64,000 bases of DNA from Leuconostoc lactis (GTDB lineage Bacteria; Bacillota; Bacilli; Lactobacillales; Lactobacillaceae), in assembly GCF_007954625.1 (NCBI RefSeq), contig NZ_CP042420.1, positions 1 to 64,000 of the forward strand, read 5' to 3'. Shown in pieces: positions 48,637-58,470 of the stretch (its first letter is position 1; each line of letters opens with the position of its first letter). Below the pieces are notes generated by a model. It saw only the letters and a list, made by a program, of their open reading frames with translations, ran no database searches and was not told the DNA's origin. Made by a program: the position numbers and the translations under genes.

Positions 48637-49626
48637 TTATTCTGCCATTTGGGCGGTAATTTCGTCATGAATACGCGTGATTTCAGTTGGACTCATGATT
48701 TCAACAGCACCAAGGGCGCCCATATTCCGTGTTGTGCCATGCAATTGGTCTTGCTTGACGTTCGCAAAGGCACCGCGATAATCCATCGCTAATTTTTGCA
48801 TCGCATGTGTTGACATGTCTGTTTGTACGTTATTTGATACTGTATTTAACAACGTATCGTTAAACAATGTCCCAACATTCGTCGCCTTCTTCAAGACTGC
48901 CCGAATAATCAACTGTTGCCGCATTTGACGGCCATAGTCCCCATTAGGATCTTCGTGTCGCATCCGTGAGAAGGCCAAAGCTTCATTCCCATCCATGTGA
49001 TACGTCTGACCGGCTGTGAAGCTGTATTGCTTAGCTGCGTTAGCTTGGGTATCATCGCCTTCAGTTGTAAAGGTGATTGGTGACGTGACATCCACGCCAC
49101 CAACGGCATCAACCATCTTGACCAAGCCGCCCATGTTAATCAAAATATAGCCACCATTAATTTTAATATCGAGCAAATTTTGAACAGCTTCAATGGCTGA
49201 ATCTGCACTACCATAGGCATAGGCAGCGTTAATTTTCATTTGCTGACCATTGACTGTCACCAACGTATCACGCGCAATTGACGTCATCGTTGTCGTGTTA
49301 GTTTTTGGGTTCACCGTCATCACAATCATCGTGTCAGTGCGTCCCTTGTAGTCGCGACCCAAATCACCCGTATCGGTTCCAAGCAACAGATAAGACATTG
49401 GCTTTTTATCGTCGATTAATTGATCCGCTTTTTTAGTCATTTTTGACGGTGCTTGAATTTTAGTGACCGTTCGGTTCATTTTGTAATAGGCCAAAGCCCC
49501 AACCGCAACACCGGATACCAGCAATAATAATACAACTGTGATCAAGATACGTCGTACCCAATGTACTTTTTTCGGTTGTTTCCCACCATTTTGGTGTTTT
49601 TGATTCATTTCACTACGCGTTGGCAT
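48637..49626 (-). CDS. LytR-CpsA-Psr family cell-wall glycopolymer transferase
   Basis: Attaches teichoic acids or polysaccharides from undecaprenyl carriers to peptidoglycan. 329 residues from ATG 49626 (Shine-Dalgarno GAGGAG). Short cytosolic tail, one membrane helix (about residues 20-45), then the LCP domain: MSYLLLGTDTGD, GRTDTMIVMTVNPK, TMTSIARDTLV, HMDGNEALAFSRMRHEDPNGDYGRQMRQ with the conserved Arg and Asp residues. Could attach the glycan made by the 15.7-19.7 kb genes. Confidence 0.92.
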   Translation of the reverse strand: MPTRSEMNQKHQNGGKQPKKVHWVRRILITVVLLLLVSGVAVGALAYYKMNRTVTKIQAPSKMTKKADQLIDDKKPMSYLLLGTDTGDLGRDYKGRTDTMIVMTVNPKTNTTTMTSIARDTLVTVNGQQMKINAAYAYGSADSAIEAVQNLLDIKINGGYILINMGGLVKMVDAVGGVDVTSPITFTTEGDDTQANAAKQYSFTAGQTYHMDGNEALAFSRMRHEDPNGDYGRQMRQQLIIRAVLKKATNVGTLFNDTLLNTVSNNVQTDMSTHAMQKLAMDYRGAFANVKQDQLHGTTRNMGALGAVEIMSPTEITRIHDEITAQMAE

Positions 49627-49686
49627 TATTTTTCTCCTCGCCTTATCAATCCAATAATATACATAATCAATCACATCACAACAAGA

Positions 49687-51051
49687 TTAGCCACCGGCAA
49701 GATGTGCCAAAAAGAGTTGTGCCACATTGAAATAAATCAACACGGACGTTAAATCAGACAGTGTGGTAATAAAAGGGCCACTGGCTACTGCTGGGTCAAA
49801 CCCCAATTTGTCAATCAACAAAGGAATAAGATAGCCGGCCAAATTCGCCACCATGATGGCCATGGTCATCGCCACCCCCACGGCAAAGCCAAGAATCATA
49901 TTGTGCTTCCAAAAAGTGACAATCGCAAACACTGACATCCCTGTTGCTAACCCAACAATCAAGCCTGCAATCACTTCACTGAGAAAATCACGCAAGCCAC
50001 TATTTTCACTGCCGACGGCAATCCGGCGCACAGCCAAGGCCAAGGACTGGGTGCCGGCATTACCAGCTGTCCCTGTAATCAGGGAAATAAACGCGGCCAA
50101 AATGGCCACTTGTCGTACCAAACCGTCAAATGAGCCAATTACCGTCGCCGTTAGCATCCCCAGCAGTAACAAAGCAATCAACCACGGAATGCGCTTCACC
50201 GCCGAATGCCAAGGTGAATCATTAATTTGACTCACGTTCACGGCAGCCAAACCAGAATAATCTTCGACCGCCTCTTCATCAATAACATCCACGATATCAT
50301 CGACAGTAATCACACCCAACAAATGATTCTTATCATCCGTAACGGGAATTGACAAGAAATTATAATCGGCCACAATCTGCGCAACTTCTTGCTGGTCATC
50401 GCCTGCCCGCACGCTAATAATGCGATCATTAGTGATTTCTGAAACTGGCATATCATCTGGATGCGTCAACAAATCACGCAGCGAAATAACGCCAACCAGT
50501 AACCCTTGTTGGTCTAATACGTAGACGTAACTAATGGACTCGGCTTCAAGCGCTTGTTTTTTAACCAATCGCATGACTTCGCCGACTTTCAAGTCTTCTT
50601 TGACCGCCAAATATTCCGTCGACATCAGCGAGCCAGCCGTTTGGTCATCATAGTTGATCAGCTTACGAACCGAATCGGCATCGGCTTTTGGCATAAGACT
50701 AAGATACGTCGCGATTTGTCCTGACGACATTTCTTGCAATAAATCAACCGCGTTATCGGTATACATTTCTTGCAAAATTTGTGCGCCTCGTTGTGGCGGC
50801 ATTTCTGCCAACAAGCCAGCAATGTCCACTTCATCAACATCTAAATTATCAAATACTGCGGCCAAAACATCCGTTGGTAATAAACGCCACGCCACTGCAC
50901 GAAACTGTTCCGGCAATTCGGCATAAACCTGCGCCATTTCAAAATCGTGCAACGCTTCGAAGCTCTCAATGAACTCACTGTCTTGCCCTGACTGTAACAA
51001 GTCAGATAGGAGTTGAATTGTTTCATCTAATTGTTCAGTTTGTTCTGCCAT
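49687..51051 (-). CDS. mgtE: Magnesium transporter MgtE
   Basis: Magnesium channel, 454 residues from ATG 51051 (AGGTGG upstream). MgtE N domain (about 20-125, LLAEMPPQRGAQILQEM), two CBS domains (about 130-255), then five membrane helices with the pore stretch TGTAGNAGTQSLALAVR and PLLIDKLGFDPAVASGPFITTLSD. No M-box riboswitch is visible in the short 5' region. Confidence 0.93.
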   Translation of the reverse strand: MAEQTEQLDETIQLLSDLLQSGQDSEFIESFEALHDFEMAQVYAELPEQFRAVAWRLLPTDVLAAVFDNLDVDEVDIAGLLAEMPPQRGAQILQEMYTDNAVDLLQEMSSGQIATYLSLMPKADADSVRKLINYDDQTAGSLMSTEYLAVKEDLKVGEVMRLVKKQALEAESISYVYVLDQQGLLVGVISLRDLLTHPDDMPVSEITNDRIISVRAGDDQQEVAQIVADYNFLSIPVTDDKNHLLGVITVDDIVDVIDEEAVEDYSGLAAVNVSQINDSPWHSAVKRIPWLIALLLLGMLTATVIGSFDGLVRQVAILAAFISLITGTAGNAGTQSLALAVRRIAVGSENSGLRDFLSEVIAGLIVGLATGMSVFAIVTFWKHNMILGFAVGVAMTMAIMVANLAGYLIPLLIDKLGFDPAVASGPFITTLSDLTSVLIYFNVAQLFLAHLAGG

Positions 51052-51095
51052 GTTATCACCCACCTATCTTGACTTGTCACCAGCAATTATCAAAC

Positions 51096-51126
51096 AAAAA
51101 CGCGATCAGATTATGCCAAATCGCGT
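51096..51126 (-). terminator. rluD terminator overlapping its stop codon
   Basis: Minus-strand stem ACGCGAT / ATCGCGT then TTTTG; the rluD stop is in the loop. Confidence 0.8.
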
Positions 51127-52013
51127 AGCCCTTTTAAATCTTCTGGTAATTTCGTATTAAACTCACGGTAATCCTCAATAAAAGGATCATAAAACTTCAT
51201 ATGGTAAGCATGCAGGGCTTGTCGTTCCAAGCCATGCCAAAGTGGCCCACCATAGAGGTCATCGCCAACCAAAGGATGGCCAATATTTTGGAAATGAACG
51301 CGAATTTGATGTGTCCGCCCAGTATGCAATTGCACGCGCACACGTGTCATCGGATTATCGCCATCTTCATCATAGCGGCGTTCAACCCAGTACTCTGTCC
51401 GCGATGGCTTCCCATCGTCACGGACTTCACGCTTAATAAAATCACCCTCAACACGACCAATTGGCGCATTGATATCGCCATGATCTTCTGGCAAAATACC
51501 GCTTGTGTAAGCGATATAGAACTTTTCCACCGTATGCTCTTGCAATTGTTGGTCCAAAACGGCATGGGCAAAACGGTGCTTAGCCAATAGCACAATGCCT
51601 GACGTGTCACGATCAAGTCGTGTCACGACGTGTGGTACCAAGTCTTCGGCGTTCGTCTCTTCCAGATGCCCTTTGACTTGGTTGACCAACGTGTGCAATC
51701 GGTCAGCATGGCCAGGCACCGTCGTCACCCCATAAGGCTTATCGACAACGAGCCAATGTTCGTTTTCAAAAATGATGTCTAGTGGCTTGTAGTCTGGTAC
51801 CACCAAATCATTACTTTTTTCCGTCGGCATCACAATGGTCACTTCATCGCCATCATCTAAATAATCCGACGTATACACAGGTTGGCCGTTCTTTAAAATC
51901 GCCCCACCATTGTGTTTCATTTGGCTAAACATCCGGTGTGACACACCATGTGCTTGTAAAAATGTGCGCACTTTGCGCTGTTCAGTCCCTGAATAGGTCC
52001 ATGTAAATTGCAT
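51111..52013 (-). CDS. RluD-family rRNA pseudouridine synthase
   Basis: 300 residues from ATG 52013. N-terminal S4-like part (HRMFSQMKHNGGAILKNGQPV), catalytic Asp in VTRLDRDTSGIVLLAK, and GRTHQIRVHFQNIGHPLVGDDLYGG. Bacillus YjbO is the positional homologue. The start has no near Shine-Dalgarno; AGAGGAAA is 38 bases upstream across a perfect hairpin. Third gene of relQ-nadK-rluD. Confidence 0.92.
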   Translation of the reverse strand: MQFTWTYSGTEQRKVRTFLQAHGVSHRMFSQMKHNGGAILKNGQPVYTSDYLDDGDEVTIVMPTEKSNDLVVPDYKPLDIIFENEHWLVVDKPYGVTTVPGHADRLHTLVNQVKGHLEETNAEDLVPHVVTRLDRDTSGIVLLAKHRFAHAVLDQQLQEHTVEKFYIAYTSGILPEDHGDINAPIGRVEGDFIKREVRDDGKPSRTEYWVERRYDEDGDNPMTRVRVQLHTGRTHQIRVHFQNIGHPLVGDDLYGGPLWHGLERQALHAYHMKFYDPFIEDYREFNTKLPEDLKGLRDLA

Positions 52014-52015
52014 TA

Positions 52016-52058
52016 TTATGCCACGTTTGACACACAAAGTGTGTCAAACATTTCCTCT
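52016..52058 (-). promoter_or_regulatory. rluD leader: Shine-Dalgarno and perfect hairpin
   Basis: AGAGGAAA (52051-52058), then an 11-pair perfect hairpin GTTTGACACAC / GTGTGTCAAAC with loop TTT (52025-52049), then GTGGCATAATA-ATG. A frame from ATG 52051 (11 codons, MFDTLCVSNVA) stops two bases before the rluD ATG. No T-run follows, so it is not a terminator. Confidence 0.6.
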
Positions 52059-52065
52059 CATTTAA

Positions 52066-52860
52066 TTAACTTATGTCACTAATAAACGCACGTTTCACGC
52101 GTTGCCAAAAATCCACGTGCCGATAAGCAGCAAAATGAATTTTTTTATCGGCCACACGGAAACGTAATTCGGCAATATTTTGGCCCTTGATGTCAGATTG
52201 GTCATACATCACCAAAAAATGATCACTTTTTGGTCGCATCACAATTTCTTGCCCATCTGGCACAATCAGTGGTGAGCCCAATGTTCGGAATACGCGGTTG
52301 TTAATCGAGGCAATTTCCGACATTTGAATGGCCGGAATACTGGGATGTAGTACTGCCCCACCATTGGCCTTGTTATAAGCCGTTGAACCTGATGGGGTCG
52401 CGACCGCAATCCCATCCCCACGAAACCGTTCAAACAATTGATCACCAAGATAAATATCGGCCACCAGCGTCCCCATCGGTTGCTTAATGGCCGCTTCATT
52501 TAACGCCAAAAAGTGGTACTGTTCACCACTGTCATAAACGGCCGTCATATCCAGTAAGGGATAGCTGACCCGTTCACTATTGTCATGTTGGAGACTCGCG
52601 ACCAGCTGCGGCAGTTCTGTTCGCAACCAATCCGTATAAAATCCCAAATGACCGGTATGCAAGCCGACAAAACGTACCGTATCAATTTGATCGACGTAAT
52701 GTTGGAACGCCCCCAAGAACGTCCCATCACCACCCACCGACACAACGACGTCTGGTCGCTCATGATCAATGGTTAAGCCCGCTCTTTCCAGCGCAACGAT
52801 TAATGCTTGGGTAATCGTTTGTGAACTGGCGTCATGATTGTTAAAAATTGCTATTTTCAT
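52066..52860 (-). CDS. nadK: NAD kinase
   Basis: Makes NADP from NAD. 264 residues. Motifs VVSVGGDGTFLGAF, GLHTGHLGFYTDW, and the diacylglycerol-kinase-like GDGIAVATPSGSTAYNKANGGAVLHP. Start overlaps the relQ stop (ATGA). Operon relQ-nadK-rluD as in Bacillus yjbM-ppnK-yjbO. Confidence 0.95.
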   Translation of the reverse strand: MKIAIFNNHDASSQTITQALIVALERAGLTIDHERPDVVVSVGGDGTFLGAFQHYVDQIDTVRFVGLHTGHLGFYTDWLRTELPQLVASLQHDNSERVSYPLLDMTAVYDSGEQYHFLALNEAAIKQPMGTLVADIYLGDQLFERFRGDGIAVATPSGSTAYNKANGGAVLHPSIPAIQMSEIASINNRVFRTLGSPLIVPDGQEIVMRPKSDHFLVMYDQSDIKGQNIAELRFRVADKKIHFAAYRHVDFWQRVKRAFISDIS

Positions 52861-53435
52861 TCTGCTGCCCGAATTTCACTGACACGCTGATCCCATTCGA
52901 AATTTTCGTCCGCTAACAAAGTCAGTTGTTCTGCCAAATCAGCTGGGAGTTCGTTGCCATGCTTATAACGCAAATCATGTTCAATCGTTGCCCAGACATT
53001 CATGGCAATCGTGCGAACTTGAATTTCCGCTAGTATTTTTTTTTCGCCATGATACATCTGAACTGGATATTCAATCACAATATGATACGAACGATAGCCA
53101 GACGGCTTCGCATTCATCACATAATCACGTTCTTCTAAAATTTGAAAATCAGAACGCTCCCGCAGTAATTCAACAACGCGGTACACATCTTCCACATATT
53201 TTGTCATCACGCGAACGCCGGCAATATCTTGTAAATCAAGCGCTAAACGCGATTCATCCAAGTGGCGTCGTACAATTTTTTCTTCAATAGATGCCCGTGA
53301 TTTCACCCGGCCAGTCACGAATTCGATGGGTGAATTTTTGCCATCTTGTTCGTACTGTTCGCGTAACCCACGCAGCTTTACTTTTAATTCTGTCACTGTC
53401 TGCTCATATGGCACAAAGAATTGGTCCCAATTCAT
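52857..53435 (-). CDS. relQ: Small alarmone synthetase RelQ
   Basis: Synthesises (p)ppGpp from ATP and GTP or GDP. 192 residues, synthetase domain only: GRVKSRASIEEKIVRR, DIAGVRVMTKYVEDVY, GYRSYHIVIEYPV and EIQVRTIAMNVWATIEHDLRYK. No hydrolase or regulatory domains. Shine-Dalgarno AGAGGTG. First gene of its operon. Confidence 0.93.
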   Translation of the reverse strand: MNWDQFFVPYEQTVTELKVKLRGLREQYEQDGKNSPIEFVTGRVKSRASIEEKIVRRHLDESRLALDLQDIAGVRVMTKYVEDVYRVVELLRERSDFQILEERDYVMNAKPSGYRSYHIVIEYPVQMYHGEKKILAEIQVRTIAMNVWATIEHDLRYKHGNELPADLAEQLTLLADENFEWDQRVSEIRAAE

Positions 53436-53615
53436 AATGACACCTCTTTCTCAACATAATTATCATTCAGGCAGACGTCGTTGTCACTTATTCAAATACA
53501 GCGACTCATTTTATTATCATTTAAGGTTATGATCCTGAAATAAGTGTGGCTGAAATTGTTGATTGCCCTCACATTTTATTTTAACACAGATCTTGTTTGG
53601 TTTTGAGCGTATCAG

Positions 53616-53644
53616 TCGACAAGGATGTGTTTTGCGGGTAAAAT
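53616..53644 (+). promoter_or_regulatory. Promoter of the yjbH-like gene
   Basis: TCGACA, 17-base spacer, TAAAAT. The rest of the 265-base divergent gap shows no further structure. Confidence 0.55.
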
Positions 53645-53700
53645 AACTTTCTGGACAATAGCTCATTTTAAGTCTCACTATCTTGATACGGAGGCATCAC

Positions 53701-54300
53701 ATGCTTGATATTTATCATTTTTCCAACCCATTTTCACCAATCTGTTTAAAAACTGAAGAACGCTTACTTTATATTACCCCTGGTCTCGCCACACGCACCC
53801 GCCTGCGGTTCATTCCGTTGATCAACCCCGATACAGTCACTGAATATGCGACGCACCGCGCCGTTTTAACGGACCAGCCAACATCGCTAGCCGATACCAT
53901 TTTCCACGTGGTGTGTGACTATAAAGCAGCCCAAATTGAAGGGAACAAAAAGGCTCGCAACTTTTTGGTGCAAATCCAACAACGTGTGACAAACCAAAAT
54001 CTGCCTTATTCAGAAGCCTTATCAGTTGCAACAGCACAACAAGTTGGCCTCAATACAGATGATTTTTTGCACAATCGGATCACGGATGACACGCTAGAAG
54101 CCGTGATTGCGGATCAAAAATTAGCGCAGACGATGTTGCAACGCCAAGAAGCCGCGATTGCTATTGACGATATGCTCACCCACGAAATGCAACTGGTGAC
54201 AGACTTCTCAGTGGCGAACTTAGTGCAAACCTTTGGCCCGCACTTGGGCAATCACATGACTCCTTTGGCGCTCCAACAACAACTTGAAGCGCTGGCCTAA
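53701..54300 (+). CDS. DsbA-like YjbH family protein
   Basis: 199 residues from ATG 53701 (Shine-Dalgarno GGAGG). Begins LDIYHFSNPFSPICLKTEE, thioredoxin-fold first strand with a single Cys in place of CxxC, and a helical insert. Bacillus YjbH is the adaptor that brings Spx to ClpXP and its gene also lies beside relQ. So a role in oxidative-stress proteolysis is likely but inferred from location and the weak similarity. Confidence 0.75.
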   Translation: MLDIYHFSNPFSPICLKTEERLLYITPGLATRTRLRFIPLINPDTVTEYATHRAVLTDQPTSLADTIFHVVCDYKAAQIEGNKKARNFLVQIQQRVTNQNLPYSEALSVATAQQVGLNTDDFLHNRITDDTLEAVIADQKLAQTMLQRQEAAIAIDDMLTHEMQLVTDFSVANLVQTFGPHLGNHMTPLALQQQLEALA

Positions 54301-54328
54301 TGCCATTATTCTCGGAAAGGTCGTTAAG

Positions 54329-54643
54329 ATGCGAAAAATATTTGAAGTTATTGGCGCTATTGTGACCGTGATATTAGGTCTCATCGTCGCTATCCCTGTC
54401 TTACTTGCCGTGATTGGTGTGGCTGTCCCAGCCATTCTGATTTTTGTGGCAGCTATTTTCTTAATTGTTTTGTTGGTTTTGGCCATCTGTGGCGTCGTTG
54501 CGCTGATGACTTTTTGGCGTATGCGCTACCAGCTAAAACATGGCGGTGGCGTTGATTTTGTCTTTAACGGCAAGCGTTATCATGTTGAAACCGTCTCAAA
54601 GCGTAATCCGAATAACCGTCGTGATGTCACTGACGATGTTTGA
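54329..54643 (+). CDS. Small membrane protein, unknown
   Basis: 104 residues. Two long hydrophobic helices (about 5-32 and 35-63) and a basic C-terminal tail (NGKRYHVETVSKRNPNNRR). Shine-Dalgarno AAAGG. It overlaps the next gene. No family recognised. Confidence 0.7.
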   Translation: MRKIFEVIGAIVTVILGLIVAIPVLLAVIGVAVPAILIFVAAIFLIVLLVLAICGVVALMTFWRMRYQLKHGGGVDFVFNGKRYHVETVSKRNPNNRRDVTDDV

Positions 54644-55334
54644 ACAACTCCAACATTTTCAGCAACAATTCGCTGATCACCCTGTCGCACAACGCAAAAT
54701 TAACGCGGCACTCACCACCTATCTCGGCCTAGCTCAACAGCAATTACCCGATGACCCGTTACCAACACTCAGTTTTAGTGTCCATCAACTCGTCAACCAG
54801 CCAGCATTAATGGCATTGGAAACCCTACTAGCTGACTTTCGTCAGGCGTTAATTACGACTTATGGGATTTGGCATCTCCCCAACAACCGCTGGTTAGATG
54901 GCCTACACGACTTCGTTGCCGGACGACCAGTACTTGAGATAATGGCTGGTAATGGTGTGATTTCGCATGGATTACGGGCCCGTGGTGATGACGTGATCGC
55001 GACCGACAACTTTGTCTGGTCAGGACAAGATAATCAACGCCCTGATCCTTGGACACCTGTGATACCCTGCGCTGCTGACCAAGCCTTACGTATTTATCCC
55101 CATGCGGTGGTAATTATGAGCTGGGCACCAGACACGGATAACAGTGATTTGGCCGTCTTACAGGCGTTACGTCAAGCACATTTTGATGGTGACTTTATTG
55201 TCATTGGGGAAAAAATGCAGGCGACCAATTCTCCTGCATTTTGGGCAACTGCCCAGTTAACGGTACCACCACTACTCAATCAACATCATCACAGTTTTGA
55301 CAACATTCATGATCAAGTCTATCTCGTTAAATAA
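54636..55334 (+). CDS. SAM-methyltransferase-like protein
   Basis: 232 residues from ATG 54636; ATG 54624 is an alternative. The Rossmann motif is clear: PVLEIMAGNGVISHGLRARGDDVIATDN near residues 98-125, followed by VVIMSWAPDTDNSD where catalytic or substrate residues would sit. Substrate unknown. The start overlaps the end of the small membrane protein gene, so the two are coupled. Confidence 0.75.
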   Translation: MFEQLQHFQQQFADHPVAQRKINAALTTYLGLAQQQLPDDPLPTLSFSVHQLVNQPALMALETLLADFRQALITTYGIWHLPNNRWLDGLHDFVAGRPVLEIMAGNGVISHGLRARGDDVIATDNFVWSGQDNQRPDPWTPVIPCAADQALRIYPHAVVIMSWAPDTDNSDLAVLQALRQAHFDGDFIVIGEKMQATNSPAFWATAQLTVPPLLNQHHHSFDNIHDQVYLVK

Positions 55335-55364
55335 ATCCAGTCAGTCGACTGGATTTATTTTTTT
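55333..55364 (+). terminator. Terminator after the methyltransferase-like gene
   Basis: Stem AAATCCAGT / ACTGGATTT, six-base loop, then TATTTTTTT. Confidence 0.85.
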
Positions 55365-55445
55365 ATAAAAATGTCAACTTCATCATTTTTTAATCCAATC
55401 ATGATATGATAATCATAAATTTTTAATTTGACAGGAGAAAAATAG

Positions 55446-56357
55446 ATGGGCAATACACGAGTTGGTGTGACTTCAGGCTTACTAGCCTACGTATTTTGGG
55501 GCGTTCTGGGTATCTTTTGGGAATTACTCCATGCCGTTCCGGCACTCGATACCTTAGCTTACCGAATTGTTTGGTCTTTGGTGACCATTTTCGTGGTGCT
55601 GCTTTTTCAAAATAGTTGGCGGACTGTCTGGCAAACCATCGTCACCCTCACGCAAAACCGGAAAATTCTTTGGATCATGCTGAGTGGTCTCCTGATTACC
55701 GTCAACTGGTATATTTACATTTATATGGTGACACATAATCAAGCGACCGAGGCGAGTCTTGGGTACTACATGATGCCCTTGATGAATGTGGCCATTGCGG
55801 TATTGTTCTTGCACGAGCGGTTATCGCCAGCTAAAATGGTGGCTTTACTTCTTGTTGTCATTGGGGTCGTGCTGCTGACTAAACAAACTGGCGCGCTCCC
55901 TTTGTCAACATTACTGATGGCAGCCTCTTTTTGTCTCTACAGCTTGATTAAAAAACAAGTGCCACTGCCAGCAACGATTTCACTCGCACTAGAAACCCTA
56001 TGCGTGGCGCCATTTGCCGCCATTTATTTACTTTTGTCACCCCATATTCTCACACAAAACGGGCCAACAGTAACCGGTTTGATTATTGCCAGTGGTGCCG
56101 TGACTGTTGTGCCACTAGCCCTCTTTGCTGTTGCGACCAAAAACACACAATTTATGACGCTTGGCTTTATCCAATATCTCAATCCAACCATACAGCTCCT
56201 AGTCGCTGTTTTCGTGTTACACGAACCTTTAAGCTGGCATAAAATCGTGGTGTTTGTCTTTATTTGGGCCGGTATTGCTGTCTTTGTCCTAGAAAGCATC
56301 TATCAATACCAGCATCTCCGTCAAAACCATAATACTGCGCTACGTCAATCAAGATAA
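55446..56357 (+). CDS. rarD: RarD-type EamA transporter
   Basis: 303 residues with ten membrane helices and the RarD signatures GLLAYVFWGVLGIFWELL, DTLAYRIVWSLV, NWYIYIYMVTHNQATEASLGYYMMPLMNVAI. A drug/metabolite superfamily permease; RarD was linked to chloramphenicol resistance in Pseudomonas but the substrate is not known. Shine-Dalgarno AGGAG. Confidence 0.9.
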   Translation: MGNTRVGVTSGLLAYVFWGVLGIFWELLHAVPALDTLAYRIVWSLVTIFVVLLFQNSWRTVWQTIVTLTQNRKILWIMLSGLLITVNWYIYIYMVTHNQATEASLGYYMMPLMNVAIAVLFLHERLSPAKMVALLLVVIGVVLLTKQTGALPLSTLLMAASFCLYSLIKKQVPLPATISLALETLCVAPFAAIYLLLSPHILTQNGPTVTGLIIASGAVTVVPLALFAVATKNTQFMTLGFIQYLNPTIQLLVAVFVLHEPLSWHKIVVFVFIWAGIAVFVLESIYQYQHLRQNHNTALRQSR

Positions 56358-56376
56358 CCGATTATAACACTTTAAC

Positions 56377-56461
56377 GTTGATGGTATTGTTGACTATATA
56401 AATACAACCCCTTGGCACCGAGTAAAGTTAAGGGGTTTTTGTTTGCCTATTTTTTAGGCTT
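56377..56461. repeat. Left copy of the toxin-module 3' repeat (decayed)
   Basis: Aligns with 58400-58487 over about 85 bases; the block AAAGTTAAGGGGTTTTTGTTT then CCTATTTTTTAGG is nearly identical. It contains the bidirectional terminator (AACCCCTT / AAGGGGTT) and, on the minus strand, only the last few codons of the toxin (ANKPKK stop). It also serves as rarD terminator. Confidence 0.75.
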
Positions 56462-56599
56462 ATTAGCGCAATTGATTAGCATTGCATTAAATATACATTA
56501 AATTCATAGTTATGGTATATTATTTTACAGTAATATGGGAATTAAATAAGAAATTCATTATTTTGTTTTGTCAATCAGCATGACGGGAGCGCATCAAGT

Positions 56600-58294
56600 A
56601 TGAAAGAAATCATAGCAAAAAATTGGCGGAGCATCCTAATCACTAGTCTGTCGTCTGCTTTATATGCCCTGGCAAGTGTGGTCAGTGCGACATATTATGG
56701 TTATATTGTCGAACGTTCTCATCATAAAGATGCCACGTTGTTTTTTATGATGATTGTTGCTGGGATTACGGTGGTCTTACTCCGCTATGTGTTTGATGTC
56801 ATCAATCAAACACTGATGGTTAAATTTGTGGGCAAAATCATGTACGGTATTCGGGAAAAAACCATGGCTCGCATCACGGCTAACCAAGTGTCTGAATTTG
56901 GTCAGAATAAAGTCAGTTCTTATACGTCTAATTTACTCAACGATGTTGAATTGATTGAAATCAACTTAATTGAACCCTTTTTCGATTTAATTTCTCAGAT
57001 CATTGTCGTTATCATTTCTTCGGCAGTCATTTTATATTATCAACCAACGGTATTCTTGATTATCATTTTAGGTTCAGCGCTTGTGTTCTTGATTCCGACG
57101 CTCATGAGTAAAAAATTGCAAGAAAAGCAATTAGCCCTTTCCGAGAAATCAGAAAATTTGACAGAATCCGTGACGGACATTTTGAATGGTTTTGCAACCG
57201 TCAAAGCGACGCAAACATTACCTTATTTTTTAAAAGATTTTCAGCGCACGAATCAAAAATATACACAATCTCGCATCTCATCAGGCCAATGGATTATGTC
57301 GAATTATGCCACCTCAGCGATGCTTGGCCTATTTGTTCAATACGCCGCAGTCCTGACGGCAATTTGGTTCATCATGCAAGGCGCCATTTCTATTGGTATC
57401 ATGTTAACGATGGTGCAAACGATGAACACGCTGGTCTATCCATTGATTGGCATTTTTCAGCTAATTCCTCAAATGAAAAGCACCAGGCCCATTGTACAAA
57501 AAATTGAAAACCTATCCAAAGGTCAGGATAATCACCAAAACGACTTACCAAAACGTGTCTTTAACGAACGTATTACGTTAAATCATATCTCAGTCAACCT
57601 TAACGACAAAACAATTCTTGATGATATCTCTTTGTCGCTCATCAAAAATAAGAAGTATCTGATCATTGGCCCAAGTGGTTCAGGAAAATCAACGTTGGCC
57701 AATGTTTTGGCAGGGTTTATCACTAATTTCGACGGGGAGATCAGTGTTGACAATCAAGTCGTCAACGCCAACGACCAGATGTTTGACATTGTGGCTTATG
57801 TGAATCAATCCCCTTACCTTTTCAACACGACCGTGGCACAAAATATTGTGATGTATAAAAAAGTTGATAACAACAAATTAGAAAAAGTACTGCAAGACAG
57901 TGGCGCGAAACAGTTTTTAACAAATGAAAATCAGTTAGCCAATCAAATCACCAGTAATGGTACGAATTATTCAGGAGGCGAACGACAACGCATCGCCATT
58001 GCCAGAGGCTTATATCAACAAAAACCGATGCTTGTGCTCGATGAAAGCTTGTCTGGTCTCAATTCAAGCTTGGCCCATGACGTTGAGAACAGTCTATTAA
58101 ATCATGACAATTTGACATTGCTTTATATCACGCATAAGTTTGATATGGCATTACTTAAAAGATATGACGAGATTATTTGGATCCAGGATGGTAAGCTATA
58201 CCAGATGGCATCACCTGATGTTTTGTTATTTAATCAAGAATTTTTAAATTTTTTAAATATTGCAGGAAAATACAACGGTTCTGTCTCTGACTAA
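56600..58294 (+). CDS. ABC exporter, fused membrane and ATPase domains
   Basis: 564 residues, a half-transporter that would act as a dimer. N-terminal ABC membrane domain with six helices (about 15-300) and ATPase domain with Walker A GPSGSGKSTLANVLAG, signature YSGGERQRIAIARG, Walker B MLVLDESLSGLN and switch His ITHKF. No peptidase domain is present. It is A/T-richer than its neighbours (many AAT, AAA, ATT codons) and is flanked by repeats, which suggests acquisition. Substrate unknown; peptide or drug export are possible. Shine-Dalgarno GGGAG. Confidence 0.88.
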   Translation: MKEIIAKNWRSILITSLSSALYALASVVSATYYGYIVERSHHKDATLFFMMIVAGITVVLLRYVFDVINQTLMVKFVGKIMYGIREKTMARITANQVSEFGQNKVSSYTSNLLNDVELIEINLIEPFFDLISQIIVVIISSAVILYYQPTVFLIIILGSALVFLIPTLMSKKLQEKQLALSEKSENLTESVTDILNGFATVKATQTLPYFLKDFQRTNQKYTQSRISSGQWIMSNYATSAMLGLFVQYAAVLTAIWFIMQGAISIGIMLTMVQTMNTLVYPLIGIFQLIPQMKSTRPIVQKIENLSKGQDNHQNDLPKRVFNERITLNHISVNLNDKTILDDISLSLIKNKKYLIIGPSGSGKSTLANVLAGFITNFDGEISVDNQVVNANDQMFDIVAYVNQSPYLFNTTVAQNIVMYKKVDNNKLEKVLQDSGAKQFLTNENQLANQITSNGTNYSGGERQRIAIARGLYQQKPMLVLDESLSGLNSSLAHDVENSLLNHDNLTLLYITHKFDMALLKRYDEIIWIQDGKLYQMASPDVLLFNQEFLNFLNIAGKYNGSVSD

Positions 58295-58307
58295 TCCAAT
58301 TCGTTCA

Positions 58308-58470
58308 TTGATAAGTTTATAAAATCCATGATATAATGAAGTCATTAAAAAAGACCCATGCTAGAGACATGAGCCTTTAAATCACAAACCCGCTATGGCG
58401 TTGGTGGTATTGTTTAAATTACAAGTAACTCAAACCCCTAGATCCTACCAAAGTTAAGGGGTTTTTGTTT
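58308..58470 (+). ncRNA. Candidate antitoxin RNA converging on the toxin gene
   Basis: Promoter TTGATA (58308-58313), 18-base spacer, TATAAT (58332-58337); no open frame of note follows. The transcript (from about 58344) would end at the terminator CAAACCCC...GGGGTTTTTG at 58431-58470, the same hairpin that ends the toxin mRNA on the other strand, so the two RNAs overlap at their 3' ends. This is the layout of the Fst/RNAII (par) type I systems. Confidence 0.65.

Noticed and set aside
52016..52058. Terminator between nadK and rluD
   Set aside because: The hairpin is perfect but is followed by GTGGCATAATAATG, not a T-run, and lies between the Shine-Dalgarno and start of rluD.
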